A stretch of 64,000 bases of DNA from Rhodococcus sp. 4CII (GCF_014256275.1 NZ_JACCFE010000002.1:4754001-4818000), one strand, 5' to 3'; counted from the stretch's first letter, positions 53,503 through 62,492 are shown. A program made the numbers and translations. The notes: generated from the letters alone by a model not told the origin.

Positions 53503-54962
53503 CGGGCCGCGGAGCCGGTGATGTTCTCCATCATGCCTTTGAATATGATGCCGTGAAAGGGGAGGATGGAGTACCAATACAACCGTCCGGCCAGGCCTTT
53601 CGGGAAGAAGATGGCGCGCTGATAGAGCCGGGACCGGTCGGGGTCCACGCGGTGGACGCGCCATTCGAGCCACGCCCCGCCCGGTGCCCGCATCTCGGCG
53701 CGCAGCCGGAGCAGCGTTCCCCGTTCGATGCGTTCGACCCGCCAGAAGTCCAGGGGGTCACCGGTGTTGAGCTGTTTCGGGTTCCGGCGTCCGCGGGTGA
53801 GCCCGACGCCGCCGACCACGCGGTCGAGCCAGCCGCGCACGGACCAGGCGAGCGGGAACGAGTACCAGCCGTTCTCGCCGCCGATGCTCTCGACGACGCT
53901 CCACAGTGTGTCGGCGTCCGCTTCGCAATCCTTCGTGCGTTCGTCGGTGTAGACCACCTCGCCGGCCCAATCGGGGTCGGAGGGGAGTGGGTCGGACGGG
54001 GCGCCCACCGGTGACGCGCTGGCCCAGGTCGTTTCGACCTCGCCGTTGTCGATGCGCCGCAACGCCAATCGCACCGCGTCGCGGTACGAGGTCAGGCCCT
54101 CCCTCGGCGGCGGGATCACGTCGTCGATGTCGTGTTCGGCGGCGACGGCGTCGTTGTGGAGCGATTCGATCAGTGCCCGCCCGAGTGAACGGGGGATCGG
54201 GGTGACCAGTCCGATCCACAGTCCGGCGAGTTTCGGGGTCAGCACCGGGAGGACGAGGATGCGGCGCTGACGCAGTCCGGCGACCTCGGCGTACGTCTGC
54301 ATCATCTCGCCGTAGCGGATGACGTCGGGACCGCCGATGTCGAAGGTGCGACTGCGCGGCAGGGGCGCCTCGGCCGCGGCGACGAGGTAGTGCAGCACGT
54401 CGCGCACCGCGATCGGCTGGATCTTGTTGTTCACCCAGCGTGGAGTGGTCATCACGGGGAGCCGGTTGGTGAGGTGGCGGATCATCTCGAACGAGGCCGA
54501 ACCGGAACCGATGACGACGCCGGCCTGCAGAACCATTGTGGGAACACCGGAGTCGATGAGAATCTGTCCCACCTGGGTGCGGGAGCGGAGGTGCGGTGAG
54601 AGGTCCGCCGACTCGGGATGCAGGCCGCCGAGATAGACGATGCGGCCGACACCGGCCGTGCGCGCCGCCTCGGCCACGTTCTCCGCGCTGATGCGTTCGG
54701 CATTCTCGAATTCGTCCGAACCTCCCATCGAATGCACGAGGTAGTACACGACATCCACGTCCGCGAAAGCAGCAGAAAGGGATTGGGGATCGCTCAGATC
54801 GCCGCGCGCGATCTCGACGTTCGACGCCCACGGCACGTCGGTCAGTTTTTCGGGTGAACGCACCAGCACCCGCACCCGGTGGCCGGCTGCGGCGAGCCGG
54901 GGAGCGAGGCGTCCGCCGATGTATCCGGTGGCGCCGGTGACCAGTACACGTAACTGCGTCAT
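53481..54962 (-). CDS. SDR (NmrA/epimerase-like) protein fused to DUF2867
   Basis: Predicted 493 residues. The N-terminal Rossmann domain (VLVTGATGYIGGRLAP, about 1-290) is of the atypical SDR class. The C-terminal part (about 335-490) is DUF2867 (NGWYSFPLAWSVRGWLDRVVGG, LYWYSILPFHGIIF), a SRPBCC-like ligand-binding domain. This fusion is common in mycobacteria and rhodococci; function unknown, a role in lipid or quinone metabolism is a guess. The start is ATG 54962 or GTG 54968. It is divergent from the related epimerase at 55022 and convergent with the lipocalin. Confidence 0.85.
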   Translation of the reverse strand: MTQLRVLVTGATGYIGGRLAPRLAAAGHRVRVLVRSPEKLTDVPWASNVEIARGDLSDPQSLSAAFADVDVVYYLVHSMGGSDEFENAERISAENVAEAARTAGVGRIVYLGGLHPESADLSPHLRSRTQVGQILIDSGVPTMVLQAGVVIGSGSASFEMIRHLTNRLPVMTTPRWVNNKIQPIAVRDVLHYLVAAAEAPLPRSRTFDIGGPDVIRYGEMMQTYAEVAGLRQRRILVLPVLTPKLAGLWIGLVTPIPRSLGRALIESLHNDAVAAEHDIDDVIPPPREGLTSYRDAVRLALRRIDNGEVETTWASASPVGAPSDPLPSDPDWAGEVVYTDERTKDCEADADTLWSVVESIGGENGWYSFPLAWSVRGWLDRVVGGVGLTRGRRNPKQLNTGDPLDFWRVERIERGTLLRLRAEMRAPGGAWLEWRVHRVDPDRSRLYQRAIFFPKGLAGRLYWYSILPFHGIIFKGMMENITGSAARQTVQSG

Positions 54963-55021
54963 TCCCACACGCTACTCGTCGTTGTGATCGCCTCGCCCGC
55001 TATCGGGGCTAAGGTCGGGTC

Positions 55022-56371
55022 ATGGGCATCGTGTATTCGAGCGTGGTCGAGGCCTCGCGGGACGAGTTGTTCGCCTGGCACGCGAGGGCCGGGGCGTTCA
55101 CCCGGCTGTCACCGCCCTGGCAGCCACTGTCGCTCGCGAAGGAATCCGAATCTCTGGAATCGGGCCGTGCGGAGCTACGGATGCCCGGCGGCCTGACGTG
55201 GGTCGCGCAGCACGACGCGAAGGAATACGACCCCCCGCACCGGTTCGTCGACTATTCGGCCGCCCTGCCGCTGCGACTGCTGGTGCCGTGGCGGCACACG
55301 CACACGTTCGACGTCGTGTCGGAGGACCGGACCCGGGTCACCGACCGCGTCGACACCGTCGTGCCCGGCCACTTCCTCCGCTCGACGTTCGTCTACCGGC
55401 ACCGCCAACTCGCCGACGACATCGCCCGGCACCACTGGGCGGCCACGGTCCGGCCGGACCCTCTGACGATCGCGGTCACGGGAAGCTCGGGACTCGTAGG
55501 CTCCGCCCTCACCGCGTTCCTGAGCACGGGCGGGCATCGGGTGATCCGGCTCGTGCGCCGCGCCCCCGCCACACCGGACGAGCGTCGCTGGAACCCGGAT
55601 GCGCCGGCCGCCGACCTGCTCGACGGGGTCGATGCGGTGATCCACCTCGCGGGGGCGTCCATCGCGGGCCGCTTCACCGACGGGCACCGCCGCGCGATCA
55701 GGGACAGTCGCATACACCCCACCCGGCGGCTTGCGGAGGTGGCCGCGAAGTCCGGCACGGGACCGAAAATCTTCGTCAGTGCGTCGGCGATCGGCTACTA
55801 CGGCCCCGACCGCGGCGACGAGGTGCTCCGCGAGCAGGACGAGCGCGGCGACGGGTTCCTCGCCGACGTGGTGGCGGACTGGGAGGACGCAGCGACGCCG
55901 GCAACCGACGCGGGCCTGCGAGTGATCCACGTCCGCACCGGGATCGTCCAGTCCACGAGCGGCGGGGTGCTGCGCCTGCAGCGGCCGCTGTTCGAGGTCG
56001 GGCTCGGCGGGCGGCTCGGTGCGGGAACACAGTGGCTGTCGTGGATCGACATCGACGATCTGATCGACGTGTACCACCGTGCCGTCGTCGACTCGGAATT
56101 GAGCGGCCCGGTGAACGCGGTGGCGCCGAACCCGGTGCGCAACGAGGAGTACACCGCCGTCCTCGCGAGGGTGCTGCACCGCCCGGCGTTTCTTCCGGTG
56201 CCCGACTTCGGTCCGAAGCTGCTGCTCGGCGAACAGGGCGCGCGCGAACTCGCCCTGGCCGACCAGCGCGTGACCCCCGGCAAGCTCCTCGCGCGTGGTC
56301 ACCGGTTCCGGCGTCCCGACCTCGACACGGCGCTGCGCCACCAGCTCGGCCGGTTCACGGACGGGGGGTAG
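55022..56371 (+). CDS. TIGR01777-type epimerase with N-terminal SRPBCC domain
   Basis: Predicted 449 residues. Residues 1-150 form a SRPBCC/polyketide-cyclase-like domain (GIVYSSVVEASRDELFAWHARAGAF). The NAD-binding SDR domain follows (VTGSSGLVGSALTAFLSTGGH about 160-180, HLAGASIAG, SASAIGYYGPDRGDEV). The end is a DUF1731 helical tail. YfcH of E. coli has the SDR and tail without the first domain. Substrate unknown. It pairs head to head with another SDR/SRPBCC fusion in opposite domain order. The 3' end overlaps the convergent YjbR-like gene by 17 bp. Confidence 0.87.
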   Translation: MGIVYSSVVEASRDELFAWHARAGAFTRLSPPWQPLSLAKESESLESGRAELRMPGGLTWVAQHDAKEYDPPHRFVDYSAALPLRLLVPWRHTHTFDVVSEDRTRVTDRVDTVVPGHFLRSTFVYRHRQLADDIARHHWAATVRPDPLTIAVTGSSGLVGSALTAFLSTGGHRVIRLVRRAPATPDERRWNPDAPAADLLDGVDAVIHLAGASIAGRFTDGHRRAIRDSRIHPTRRLAEVAAKSGTGPKIFVSASAIGYYGPDRGDEVLREQDERGDGFLADVVADWEDAATPATDAGLRVIHVRTGIVQSTSGGVLRLQRPLFEVGLGGRLGAGTQWLSWIDIDDLIDVYHRAVVDSELSGPVNAVAPNPVRNEEYTAVLARVLHRPAFLPVPDFGPKLLLGEQGARELALADQRVTPGKLLARGHRFRRPDLDTALRHQLGRFTDGG

Positions 56372-56720
56372 CGGAGCCCGCGTCGTACGCCGCGACGACG
56401 CGTTTCGGGGCGGTGAGGCGCCAGGCCTCTTCGACGAGTTCGGCGAGTTCTTCGGCGTCGACGCGGTCGAGGACGACGTCGATCCAGCCCCACCGTCCGA
56501 AGAACGGCGCGACCAGGAAGATCTCGGGATCCTCCTGCAACAGTGCCGCCTGCGTTTCCTTCGTCGCCTTGAGGCAGGCGGTGGGGGCGCCGTACCCGAC
56601 GAGACCGAACATCTTCTTGCGGACACGGAACGTGGGCTGATCGCCCCAGTTGGCGACGACGACCTCGTGGGCCTCCGGCAATGCCAGCATCATCGCGCGA
56701 ACGTCGTGTTCGGTGGGCAT
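56355..56720 (-). CDS. MmcQ/YjbR-family protein
   Basis: Predicted 121 residues. Family blocks are VRAMMLALPEAHEVV, TFRVRKKMFGLVG, and GRWGWIDVVLDRVDAEELAELVEEAW. The fold is a compact double-wing DNA-binding-like domain; a cellular role is not established. AGGAG precedes ATG 56720. It stands alone between convergent and co-directional neighbours, 76 bp downstream of the acyl-CoA dehydrogenase-like gene stop's upstream side. No regulatory signal was noticed. Confidence 0.85.
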   Translation of the reverse strand: MPTEHDVRAMMLALPEAHEVVVANWGDQPTFRVRKKMFGLVGYGAPTACLKATKETQAALLQEDPEIFLVAPFFGRWGWIDVVLDRVDAEELAELVEEAWRLTAPKRVVAAYDAGSATPRP

Positions 56721-56796
56721 GACAGCTCCTGGGCCGGCGGTCGGTGGTACGGAACATGTATAGCTCCGACCACCGACAGCCTGGACCGCGGGCGCG

Positions 56797-57912
56797 TCAG
56801 ACGAAGGCGAATTCGTCTCCGGCGTGGAACTTGGCGAGCGATTCGGACACCGAACGCCGCGACGGCGGGTGGAAGGCGAAGGCGTGGACGGCGGCGGCGA
56901 GGTAGCCGATGTCGGAGGACTTGATGAACGCGATCCCGCCGAGCGACTCGACGGCCGCGGCGGACGCGCGGACGAGTGCCTCTCGTATCGCGATGCGCGA
57001 GAGCAGCAGTCGCACCGAGATGTCCTGTCCGCGTTCGCCTTCGTCGACGGCGCGGGCGATGTTCTCGATCGCGGCCATCGCGTTCTCCACGTCGGCGGCG
57101 GCGCGGACGTAACCCTCGTAGTCGTCCTTGCCCGCCGCGAGCAGACGTTCGAGCAGCGCGCTCGCCGCACCCAGGTAGTTGGCGGTGACCAGCATGCCGA
57201 ACCACAGGTACCCGGTCATCTCATGCTGTCCGTCGGGGTCGTCGGCCCCGTTGAGGAGGACGAGGTCGGCGGGCACCTCGACGTCTTCGAGGTGTACCTC
57301 GTCGCTCTCGGCTCCGGCGAGGATCCAGCTCTCCCAGAACGGTCGCACCGAGATCCCGGGGGTGCCCGCGGGGATCAGCGCGATCGCCCGCTCCCCGGTG
57401 TCGACCTCGACGCTGGCGGTGAGCAGGTCCATCGAACTCGACAGGCTGCACGGCTTCTTGCTGCCGTTGACGATGTAGCTCGAGCCCTTCTTCGTGGCGG
57501 TCATCGTGGGGATGAACACGCTGCCTCCGGTGACGCCCTCGGAGAATCCGGAGGCGACGATGGCGCGTTGTTCGACCAGGCTCTTGATGAGCGCGCGGTC
57601 TTCGTCAGTGGCCTCCTGCGCGAATTCGTTGAGGGTGGCGAGCGACAGATGGTGCATGGTGGTGGCCGCGCCCAGCGAGGGCGACCTGCTCCCGATCGCC
57701 CGTTGCACCCGCACGGCCTCCAAGGCGGTGGCCCCGAGCCCGCCGGACTCCTTCGGGATGGTCAGTGCGGTACCGCCTGCGTCCCGGAACCGGCGAATGG
57801 CCCCGCTGTCTCTGCCCTCCAGCGTGAGCAGTGGTATCTCGTCCAGATAGGCGGCGAGATCGGGCAGAAAAGACTTCAGCGCTGCGTGTTCACGGGCCAT
57901 CAATGCGGTCAT
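56797..57912 (-). CDS. Acyl-CoA dehydrogenase-family flavoprotein
   Basis: Predicted 371 residues. Acyl-CoA dehydrogenase fold: helical N-domain with TIPKESGGLGATALEAVRV, beta-domain with FSEGVTGGSVFIPTMTAT and YIVNGSKKPCSLSSSMDLL, and a C-terminal helical domain. The pattern resembles the divergent group that includes DszC/HsaA-like oxygenases, so it may be a flavin-dependent oxygenase or desaturase rather than a beta-oxidation enzyme. ATG 57912 is preceded by GAGGAG. It diverges from the oxoamine synthase at 58083 from mirror-image promoter-like sites, which suggests they work in one pathway. Confidence 0.82.
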   Translation of the reverse strand: MTALMAREHAALKSFLPDLAAYLDEIPLLTLEGRDSGAIRRFRDAGGTALTIPKESGGLGATALEAVRVQRAIGSRSPSLGAATTMHHLSLATLNEFAQEATDEDRALIKSLVEQRAIVASGFSEGVTGGSVFIPTMTATKKGSSYIVNGSKKPCSLSSSMDLLTASVEVDTGERAIALIPAGTPGISVRPFWESWILAGAESDEVHLEDVEVPADLVLLNGADDPDGQHEMTGYLWFGMLVTANYLGAASALLERLLAAGKDDYEGYVRAAADVENAMAAIENIARAVDEGERGQDISVRLLLSRIAIREALVRASAAAVESLGGIAFIKSSDIGYLAAAVHAFAFHPPSRRSVSESLAKFHAGDEFAFV

Positions 57913-57968
57913 GACACTCCTCGAATTGTTTCGCGGAAATTCCGGATTCCAGGGATATCCAAAGGGGC

Positions 57969-58037
57969 ATTCGGAGCGATGACCGATCCGGTTTGGTCGG
58001 TGACGGGCACCAAACCGGATCCGGCGCCGCTCCGAAT
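57969..58037. promoter_or_regulatory. Mirror-image ECF-type promoter pair
   Basis: Plus strand: CAAACC (58011-58016), 15 bp, CCGAAT (58032-58037). Minus strand: CAAACC (57995-57990), 15 bp, CCGAAT (57974-57969). Spacing and -10 equal those of the SigK promoters at 52 kb, but the -35 differs (CAAACC against CCATCC), and GGATC follows each -35. The two promoters drive the divergent genes at 57912 and 58083. A related ECF sigma factor, or weak SigK use, is likely. Confidence 0.6.
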
Positions 58038-58082
58038 CAACTGACAAATCCCGATCATGCACACCGCGAGGAGTTGGTATCG

Positions 58083-59315
58083 ATGGCCTTGAACAAGCTG
58101 ATCCAGAGGCTGGGTGGCGACGACCGGGTAAATCTACTCCGGGCGGTCCGCGAGTCGGACGTGAGTCCGTACTTCCGCGTGATGGAGTCCGTGACCGCGC
58201 CGGTCGTCCAGGTGGAGGGCGCGGACCGGATCATGCTCGGTTCCAACAACTATCTCGGGCTGGCAGATCACCCCGCCATCCGGCAGGGAGCGCAGGACGC
58301 ACTCGACACGTTCGGCGGTGCCATCACCGGAAGCCGGTTGCTGAACGGCACCATGGACCTGCACCTCGAACTCGAATCGGAGATCGCCGAATGGCACGGC
58401 ACCGAGGATGCCATGGTATTCACCACCGGTTATCAAACGAATCTCGGCACGATCAGCGCGGTCGCCGGCGTCGGTGACGTCATCGTCGTCGACGCCGCCG
58501 CGCACGCCTCGATCCGCGACGGGTGCGCACTCTCCGGTGCCACGGTCCGCAAGTTCCGGCACAACGACGTCGCCGACCTGGAGAGCATCCTCGACGACAA
58601 GGCGGACGGTGACGGCGCGGTGCTGGTCGTCGTGGACGGGTTGTATTCGATGGAGGGCGACCTCGCCCCGCTGGATGCGATCTCCGCGTTGTGCGACCGT
58701 CACGGTGCGGCCTTGATGGTGGACGAGGCGCACAGTCTCGGCATCTTCGGTGCGCACCGGACCGGTGCCGCAGAACTGCTCGGGATCGACGGCGACACCG
58801 ACATCCGCATGGCATCGCTGTCCAAGAGTCCCAGCTCCACAGGGGGATTCATCGCGGGGTCCCGGAATCTTCTCGATTCGCTGCGAGTCAATGCCCGGGC
58901 CTTCCTGTTCACGACGTCCGGAGTGCCGGCCGCGGTGGGGGCGGCGCTCGCGGCGGTGCGGCTGATCCGCAGCGCGGAGGGTGAGCAGCGGGCGTGGCGC
59001 GCACTGGACAACGCCGCGGTCCTGCGGTCCGGGCTCGAGGGAAACGGTCTCGACGTGGGTGCGTTGTCGCCGCTGCCAGGCGGGGGTGAGACGGTGACGC
59101 CCATCGTGTCGGTCCACGTCGGGGACGACCTCGAGGCGATGATTCTATGGCGCGCCCTGTTCGACAAGGGTGTGTTCACCAGTGCGGCATTGTATCCCGC
59201 CGTCCCCCGGTCGGGTGCGATGCTCCGGCTGTGCGTCATGGCCACCCACACCGACGCCCAGTTGCGGCGGGCGGTGGAAGTGATCTCCGAGACCGTGACG
59301 GAGGCCGCGGCGTGA
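58083..59315 (+). CDS. Alpha-oxoamine synthase (PLP enzyme, BioF/Kbl/SPT family)
   Basis: Predicted 410 residues. Family marks: LGSNNYLGLADHP, GGAITGSRLLNGTMDLHLELE, TTGYQTNLGTI, the aspartate loop VDEAHSLGIFG, and the PLP-binding Lys in ASLSKSPSSTGGF. Such enzymes condense an amino acid with an acyl thioester, losing CO2, to give an alpha-aminoketone (as in biotin, heme or sphingolipid synthesis). No biotin gene is nearby, so this is not the housekeeping BioF. GAGGAG precedes ATG 58083. The following SDR gene overlaps its stop (TGATG) and could reduce the ketone. Product unknown. Confidence 0.88.
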   Translation: MALNKLIQRLGGDDRVNLLRAVRESDVSPYFRVMESVTAPVVQVEGADRIMLGSNNYLGLADHPAIRQGAQDALDTFGGAITGSRLLNGTMDLHLELESEIAEWHGTEDAMVFTTGYQTNLGTISAVAGVGDVIVVDAAAHASIRDGCALSGATVRKFRHNDVADLESILDDKADGDGAVLVVVDGLYSMEGDLAPLDAISALCDRHGAALMVDEAHSLGIFGAHRTGAAELLGIDGDTDIRMASLSKSPSSTGGFIAGSRNLLDSLRVNARAFLFTTSGVPAAVGAALAAVRLIRSAEGEQRAWRALDNAAVLRSGLEGNGLDVGALSPLPGGGETVTPIVSVHVGDDLEAMILWRALFDKGVFTSAALYPAVPRSGAMLRLCVMATHTDAQLRRAVEVISETVTEAAA

Positions 59316-60838
59316 TGAAGGTGGCCGTCACCGGGGCGACCAGCGACTTCGGCGCCGCGATTCTTCCTGTCCTGCTGGCTGATCCGGATATCGACACGGT
59401 GATCGGGCTCAGCAGGCGACCACTCCCGCTCGAACACCCGAAACTGGAATCCGTCCGGATGGACGTCCGCGACCCGGGCATCGAGGACGTGTTCCGCGGC
59501 TGCGAGGCCGTCGTCCACCTGGCGTTCGTCGTGGAGGAGATCCGCGACAAGACCGCAACCCACGACATCAATCTGCGGGGTTCCCGCAACGTGATCGACG
59601 CCGCGTACCGCGCCGGCGCGGTACGCGTCGTGATCGCGTCGAGCATCAACGCGTACGGTCCGGAGTTGCGGTCGAAGCCGGTGGACGAGGACGTCTATCC
59701 CGCAGGCGATCCCGACCGGTACTACTTCCACGACAAGGCCGAGGTCGAGCACTACGCCGAGTGGTGGCTGCGCAGGCATCCGGGCGAGATGGCGATCTCG
59801 ATGCTGCGCCCCACCTACATCATCGGCCAGGACTTCTCCAATGACGGTATCGACCAGCTCACCGGCCCGGTCGGTGCGTTTCCGCGGGCCGACGAGGCCG
59901 CGTATCAGTTCCTGCACCAGCGCGACATGGCCGACGCGTTCCACCGCGCCGTGAAGCAGGATCTCGTGGGGCCCTTCAACCTCGGACCGAGGGATTGGGT
60001 GGGCGTGCGCGAACTCGCCGCCATGCAGGGGCAGCGGATGTTCGACGTGCCCGAACGGCCGGCGGTCGTGGCGGCGAACATCGCGTTCCGGCTCGGGCTC
60101 ACCGCGTTCTCCGGTCAGTGGGTGACCGCGGGTGAGACCGTCGTCGATTCCACGCGACTCACGAAAGCCACGGGATGGGCACCGACGCTGACGGCCCGGG
60201 AATCGGCGGCCGTCATGATCCTGCTGCAGAGAAAGGCGTTGGTGCGCGGGGAGGACGCGCTCGAACGCCGGATCGCCTGCGAGGCGGCGCTGGAGCCGGC
60301 ATCCGAATTCGTCGGGGTCGACGGCCGCGGGCTCGAGCACGTCCAGATTCCCGCGGCGACTGGAACCGTGCACGCCGAGGTCCACACGGCGCGGTCGGGT
60401 GGCGGGGCAAGCGTGGTCCTGCCCGCGCCGCCCGGACTCCATGCGCGATACCTCACGCCCCTCGCGGTGGAATTGGCGGAGAGCGGGGTCGACGTCGTCG
60501 TCGTGGATCTGCCCGGGCACGGGTTGAGCACGGGGAAGCGTGGTTACGCGACCACGGCGGGGGTGAAGGATGCGCTCGCGGTTGCCGTCGGATATGCGCG
60601 GATCCGGTTCGGTTCCACTCCGCACGTGGCCAGGGTGGGCGACGCCACCGAACGCCGGTCGCGGCCGGGACGCCGGTGGTCGTGGGTCGCCCGTTCGCGG
60701 ACCCACGTGCCGGTCAACCCGGCGGACGGGTTGCTTCCGCGCCGGCTGCGGTACGAGGGTGGACTCGAACATCTTCGGCACGCGCAATCCGCCCGCGGCG
60801 TTGTCGCGCTCACACGCGCCGATCGGGGCGCCTCGTAG
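59315..60838 (+). CDS. NAD-dependent epimerase/ketoreductase with a truncated alpha/beta-hydrolase tail
   Basis: Predicted 507 residues. The SDR domain (about 1-310) has VTGATSDFGAAILPVLL, HLAFVVEE, and a catalytic YYFHDKAEVEHYAE (Tyr-x3-Lys). From about residue 350 an alpha/beta-hydrolase domain begins (VVLPAPPGLHARYLTPLAVELAESG and VVVDLPGHGLSTGKRGYATT). It stops before the nucleophile elbow, and the last 70 residues are Arg-rich and unlike any domain. The hydrolase part therefore looks decayed or fused after a deletion near 60640. It overlaps the oxoamine synthase stop by 1 base, so the SDR half probably acts on its aminoketone product. Confidence 0.8.
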   Translation: MKVAVTGATSDFGAAILPVLLADPDIDTVIGLSRRPLPLEHPKLESVRMDVRDPGIEDVFRGCEAVVHLAFVVEEIRDKTATHDINLRGSRNVIDAAYRAGAVRVVIASSINAYGPELRSKPVDEDVYPAGDPDRYYFHDKAEVEHYAEWWLRRHPGEMAISMLRPTYIIGQDFSNDGIDQLTGPVGAFPRADEAAYQFLHQRDMADAFHRAVKQDLVGPFNLGPRDWVGVRELAAMQGQRMFDVPERPAVVAANIAFRLGLTAFSGQWVTAGETVVDSTRLTKATGWAPTLTARESAAVMILLQRKALVRGEDALERRIACEAALEPASEFVGVDGRGLEHVQIPAATGTVHAEVHTARSGGGASVVLPAPPGLHARYLTPLAVELAESGVDVVVVDLPGHGLSTGKRGYATTAGVKDALAVAVGYARIRFGSTPHVARVGDATERRSRPGRRWSWVARSRTHVPVNPADGLLPRRLRYEGGLEHLRHAQSARGVVALTRADRGAS

Positions 60839-60880
60839 AGTTGTCGCCGAGATGTCGTAGGCAGCGAACAGGAGCGAACG

Positions 60881-61297
60881 ATGACCAGTGAAGAACCCGG
60901 GCGGAGTGCGGCCGTCGAGGCGGGTCTGGCGGTGCGGCGGGACGTGATGGGGCCCGACTTCGTCGAACGTGCGCTCGACCGGACGGCGGGGACCGACAGC
61001 GAGCAGTTGCAGGAGTTCGTCAGCGAGCACGTCTGGGGTGCCGTGTGGAATCGGCCGGGGCTGGACCGCCGCAGCCGCAGCCTCCTCAACCTCGGCATGC
61101 TCATTGCGCTGCGCGCGCACGGCGAATTGAAGGGGCATGTGCGGGGCGCGCTGCGAAACGGGCTGACCCGCACCGAGATCGTCGAAGCGGTGATCCACGC
61201 GAGCGCCTACTGCGGTGCCCCCGCCGGATTGTCGGCGATGGCGGTGGTGCAGGAGGCGCTCGACGCGGAACTGGGACCGCTGACGTCGCAGGAGTAG
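60881..61297 (+). CDS. Carboxymuconolactone decarboxylase-family protein (PcaC-like)
   Basis: Predicted 138 residues, all helical, matching PcaC (RDVMGPDFVERAL at the start, SRSLLNLGMLIALRAHGELKGHVRGAL and AVIHASAYCGAPAGLSAM). PcaC decarboxylates 4-carboxymuconolactone in the protocatechuate route. The other pca genes are absent here and the preceding gene is an SDR, so another small-molecule substrate is possible. ATG 60881 has AGGAG upstream. There is a lone Cys rather than the C-x2-C of AhpD-like members, so a peroxidase role is unlikely. Confidence 0.85.
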   Translation: MTSEEPGRSAAVEAGLAVRRDVMGPDFVERALDRTAGTDSEQLQEFVSEHVWGAVWNRPGLDRRSRSLLNLGMLIALRAHGELKGHVRGALRNGLTRTEIVEAVIHASAYCGAPAGLSAMAVVQEALDAELGPLTSQE

Positions 61298-61306
61298 ATC
61301 CCCGAA

Positions 61307-62464
61307 TCAGCCCGTGACGCCGGTGATCTCGTTGGGGGTTTCCGGCAGATCGGTCTGCCCGGACACAGCCCAGGTGTCGAGGTCGATCGTGTGGATCTTC
61401 CTGTTCGCGGGATCGGTCACGTAGGCGGTGTGGTCCTGCACGTACAGGGCCGGCCGCGGCGACTGCCACTTGTCCGGCTCGGTCCACACGTCGATGACGT
61501 CGACGGTCCGGGTCACGGCCTTGGTGCCCGGGTCGATCACGTGCAGGGCGCCGTCGGTACCGAGGACGAGTGCCTCACCGTGCGGACCGCGTCCGAGCGA
61601 CCGGAACGTGTAACTGGTGCCGAGGTCGACAAGGGCGAGCTGTCCCGTGACGGTGTCGGTGAGGGAAACCCGTTCGGGGCGTTCGAGTTCGGCGTCAGGT
61701 TCGGTCTTGTAGTCGCCGAGCATGATCGGTGAGTCCTCGTCGCCGGCCTGATTGCCGATGCGCCCGTAGGGGTCGGGACTCGTCACCTTCGTGATGACGC
61801 CGTCCCGGTAGATCAGCAGGCCGTTCTGGCATCCCACGACCACCGTCTCGTCGGCGGCGACGGCCTCGCCGTGCACACCGGGGCAGTCCTCGTTGCGCGC
61901 GATCTCCGTGCGGTCGCGGTCGAGGACGACGATGCCGGTGCGCTCGTCCTCGTTGCCGACGGTGGTGAGCAGGCTGCCGTCGGACAATTCGACGGCCACG
62001 CCGTGATGCGCTTCCGGCGTGGTGAACTCGGTGGTGGCGGGCGTGCCGTCGGACAGTCCGGCCGGGTCGAACACGCGCACCAGTCCGGTCCCGTCGTCGA
62101 ACAGGACGGTCTTTCCGTCGTGCCGGACGACGTGCCCCGGTGTCTTCGCCTCGAACGAGACGTCCGTGAGGGCGGGTTCGGCGGTGTCGAGCGCGGTGAA
62201 GCTGTTGCCGGTGCTGACCAGCACGTGCCGGTCGTCGCCGGCGGGGTTGAGCCGGGCGAAGCCGTCCACCTCGGCCGAACCGACCACGTCGAGGCTCGCC
62301 GCGTCGAGAATCAGCACGCCGCCGTCGTAGCTCACTGCCAGCCGCGGCGTGGCCGAGTCGGTGGTCGTCGCCTCGGCGGCGCCGGAGTCGGTGGAGCAGG
62401 ACGTGAGGAGCGCCGCCGAGACTGCCGCGGCAGCAACGGAGGCGGGGAAGTGTGGTCTACGCAT
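61307..62464 (-). CDS. aztD: AztD-like beta-propeller lipoprotein (zinc chaperone)
   Basis: Predicted 385 residues. The signal peptide ends in the lipobox LLTSCS. The mature part is a seven-bladed propeller with repeating strands (VLILDAASLDVVGS, HHGVAVELSDGSLLTTVG, GCQNGLLIYRDG, HTIDLDTW). Paired His and Asp in PEAHHG and GVHGEAV are candidate zinc ligands. It matches AztD, which passes zinc to the binding protein AztC in the AztABCD system. A Zur-like box lies 29 bp upstream of ATG 62464, inside the short gap after aztC. GTG 62473 is an alternative start. Confidence 0.82.
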   Translation of the reverse strand: MRRPHFPASVAAAAVSAALLTSCSTDSGAAEATTTDSATPRLAVSYDGGVLILDAASLDVVGSAEVDGFARLNPAGDDRHVLVSTGNSFTALDTAEPALTDVSFEAKTPGHVVRHDGKTVLFDDGTGLVRVFDPAGLSDGTPATTEFTTPEAHHGVAVELSDGSLLTTVGNEDERTGIVVLDRDRTEIARNEDCPGVHGEAVAADETVVVGCQNGLLIYRDGVITKVTSPDPYGRIGNQAGDEDSPIMLGDYKTEPDAELERPERVSLTDTVTGQLALVDLGTSYTFRSLGRGPHGEALVLGTDGALHVIDPGTKAVTRTVDVIDVWTEPDKWQSPRPALYVQDHTAYVTDPANRKIHTIDLDTWAVSGQTDLPETPNEITGVTG

Positions 62465-62492
62465 AAGGGTCACCCATGAGAAGTACCCGTTA

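Noticed and set aside
60640..60838. Functional alpha/beta-hydrolase C-terminus in an alternative frame
   Set aside because: I looked in the other two forward frames for the G-x-S-x-G elbow and found none, so a simple one-base frameshift does not restore the domain.
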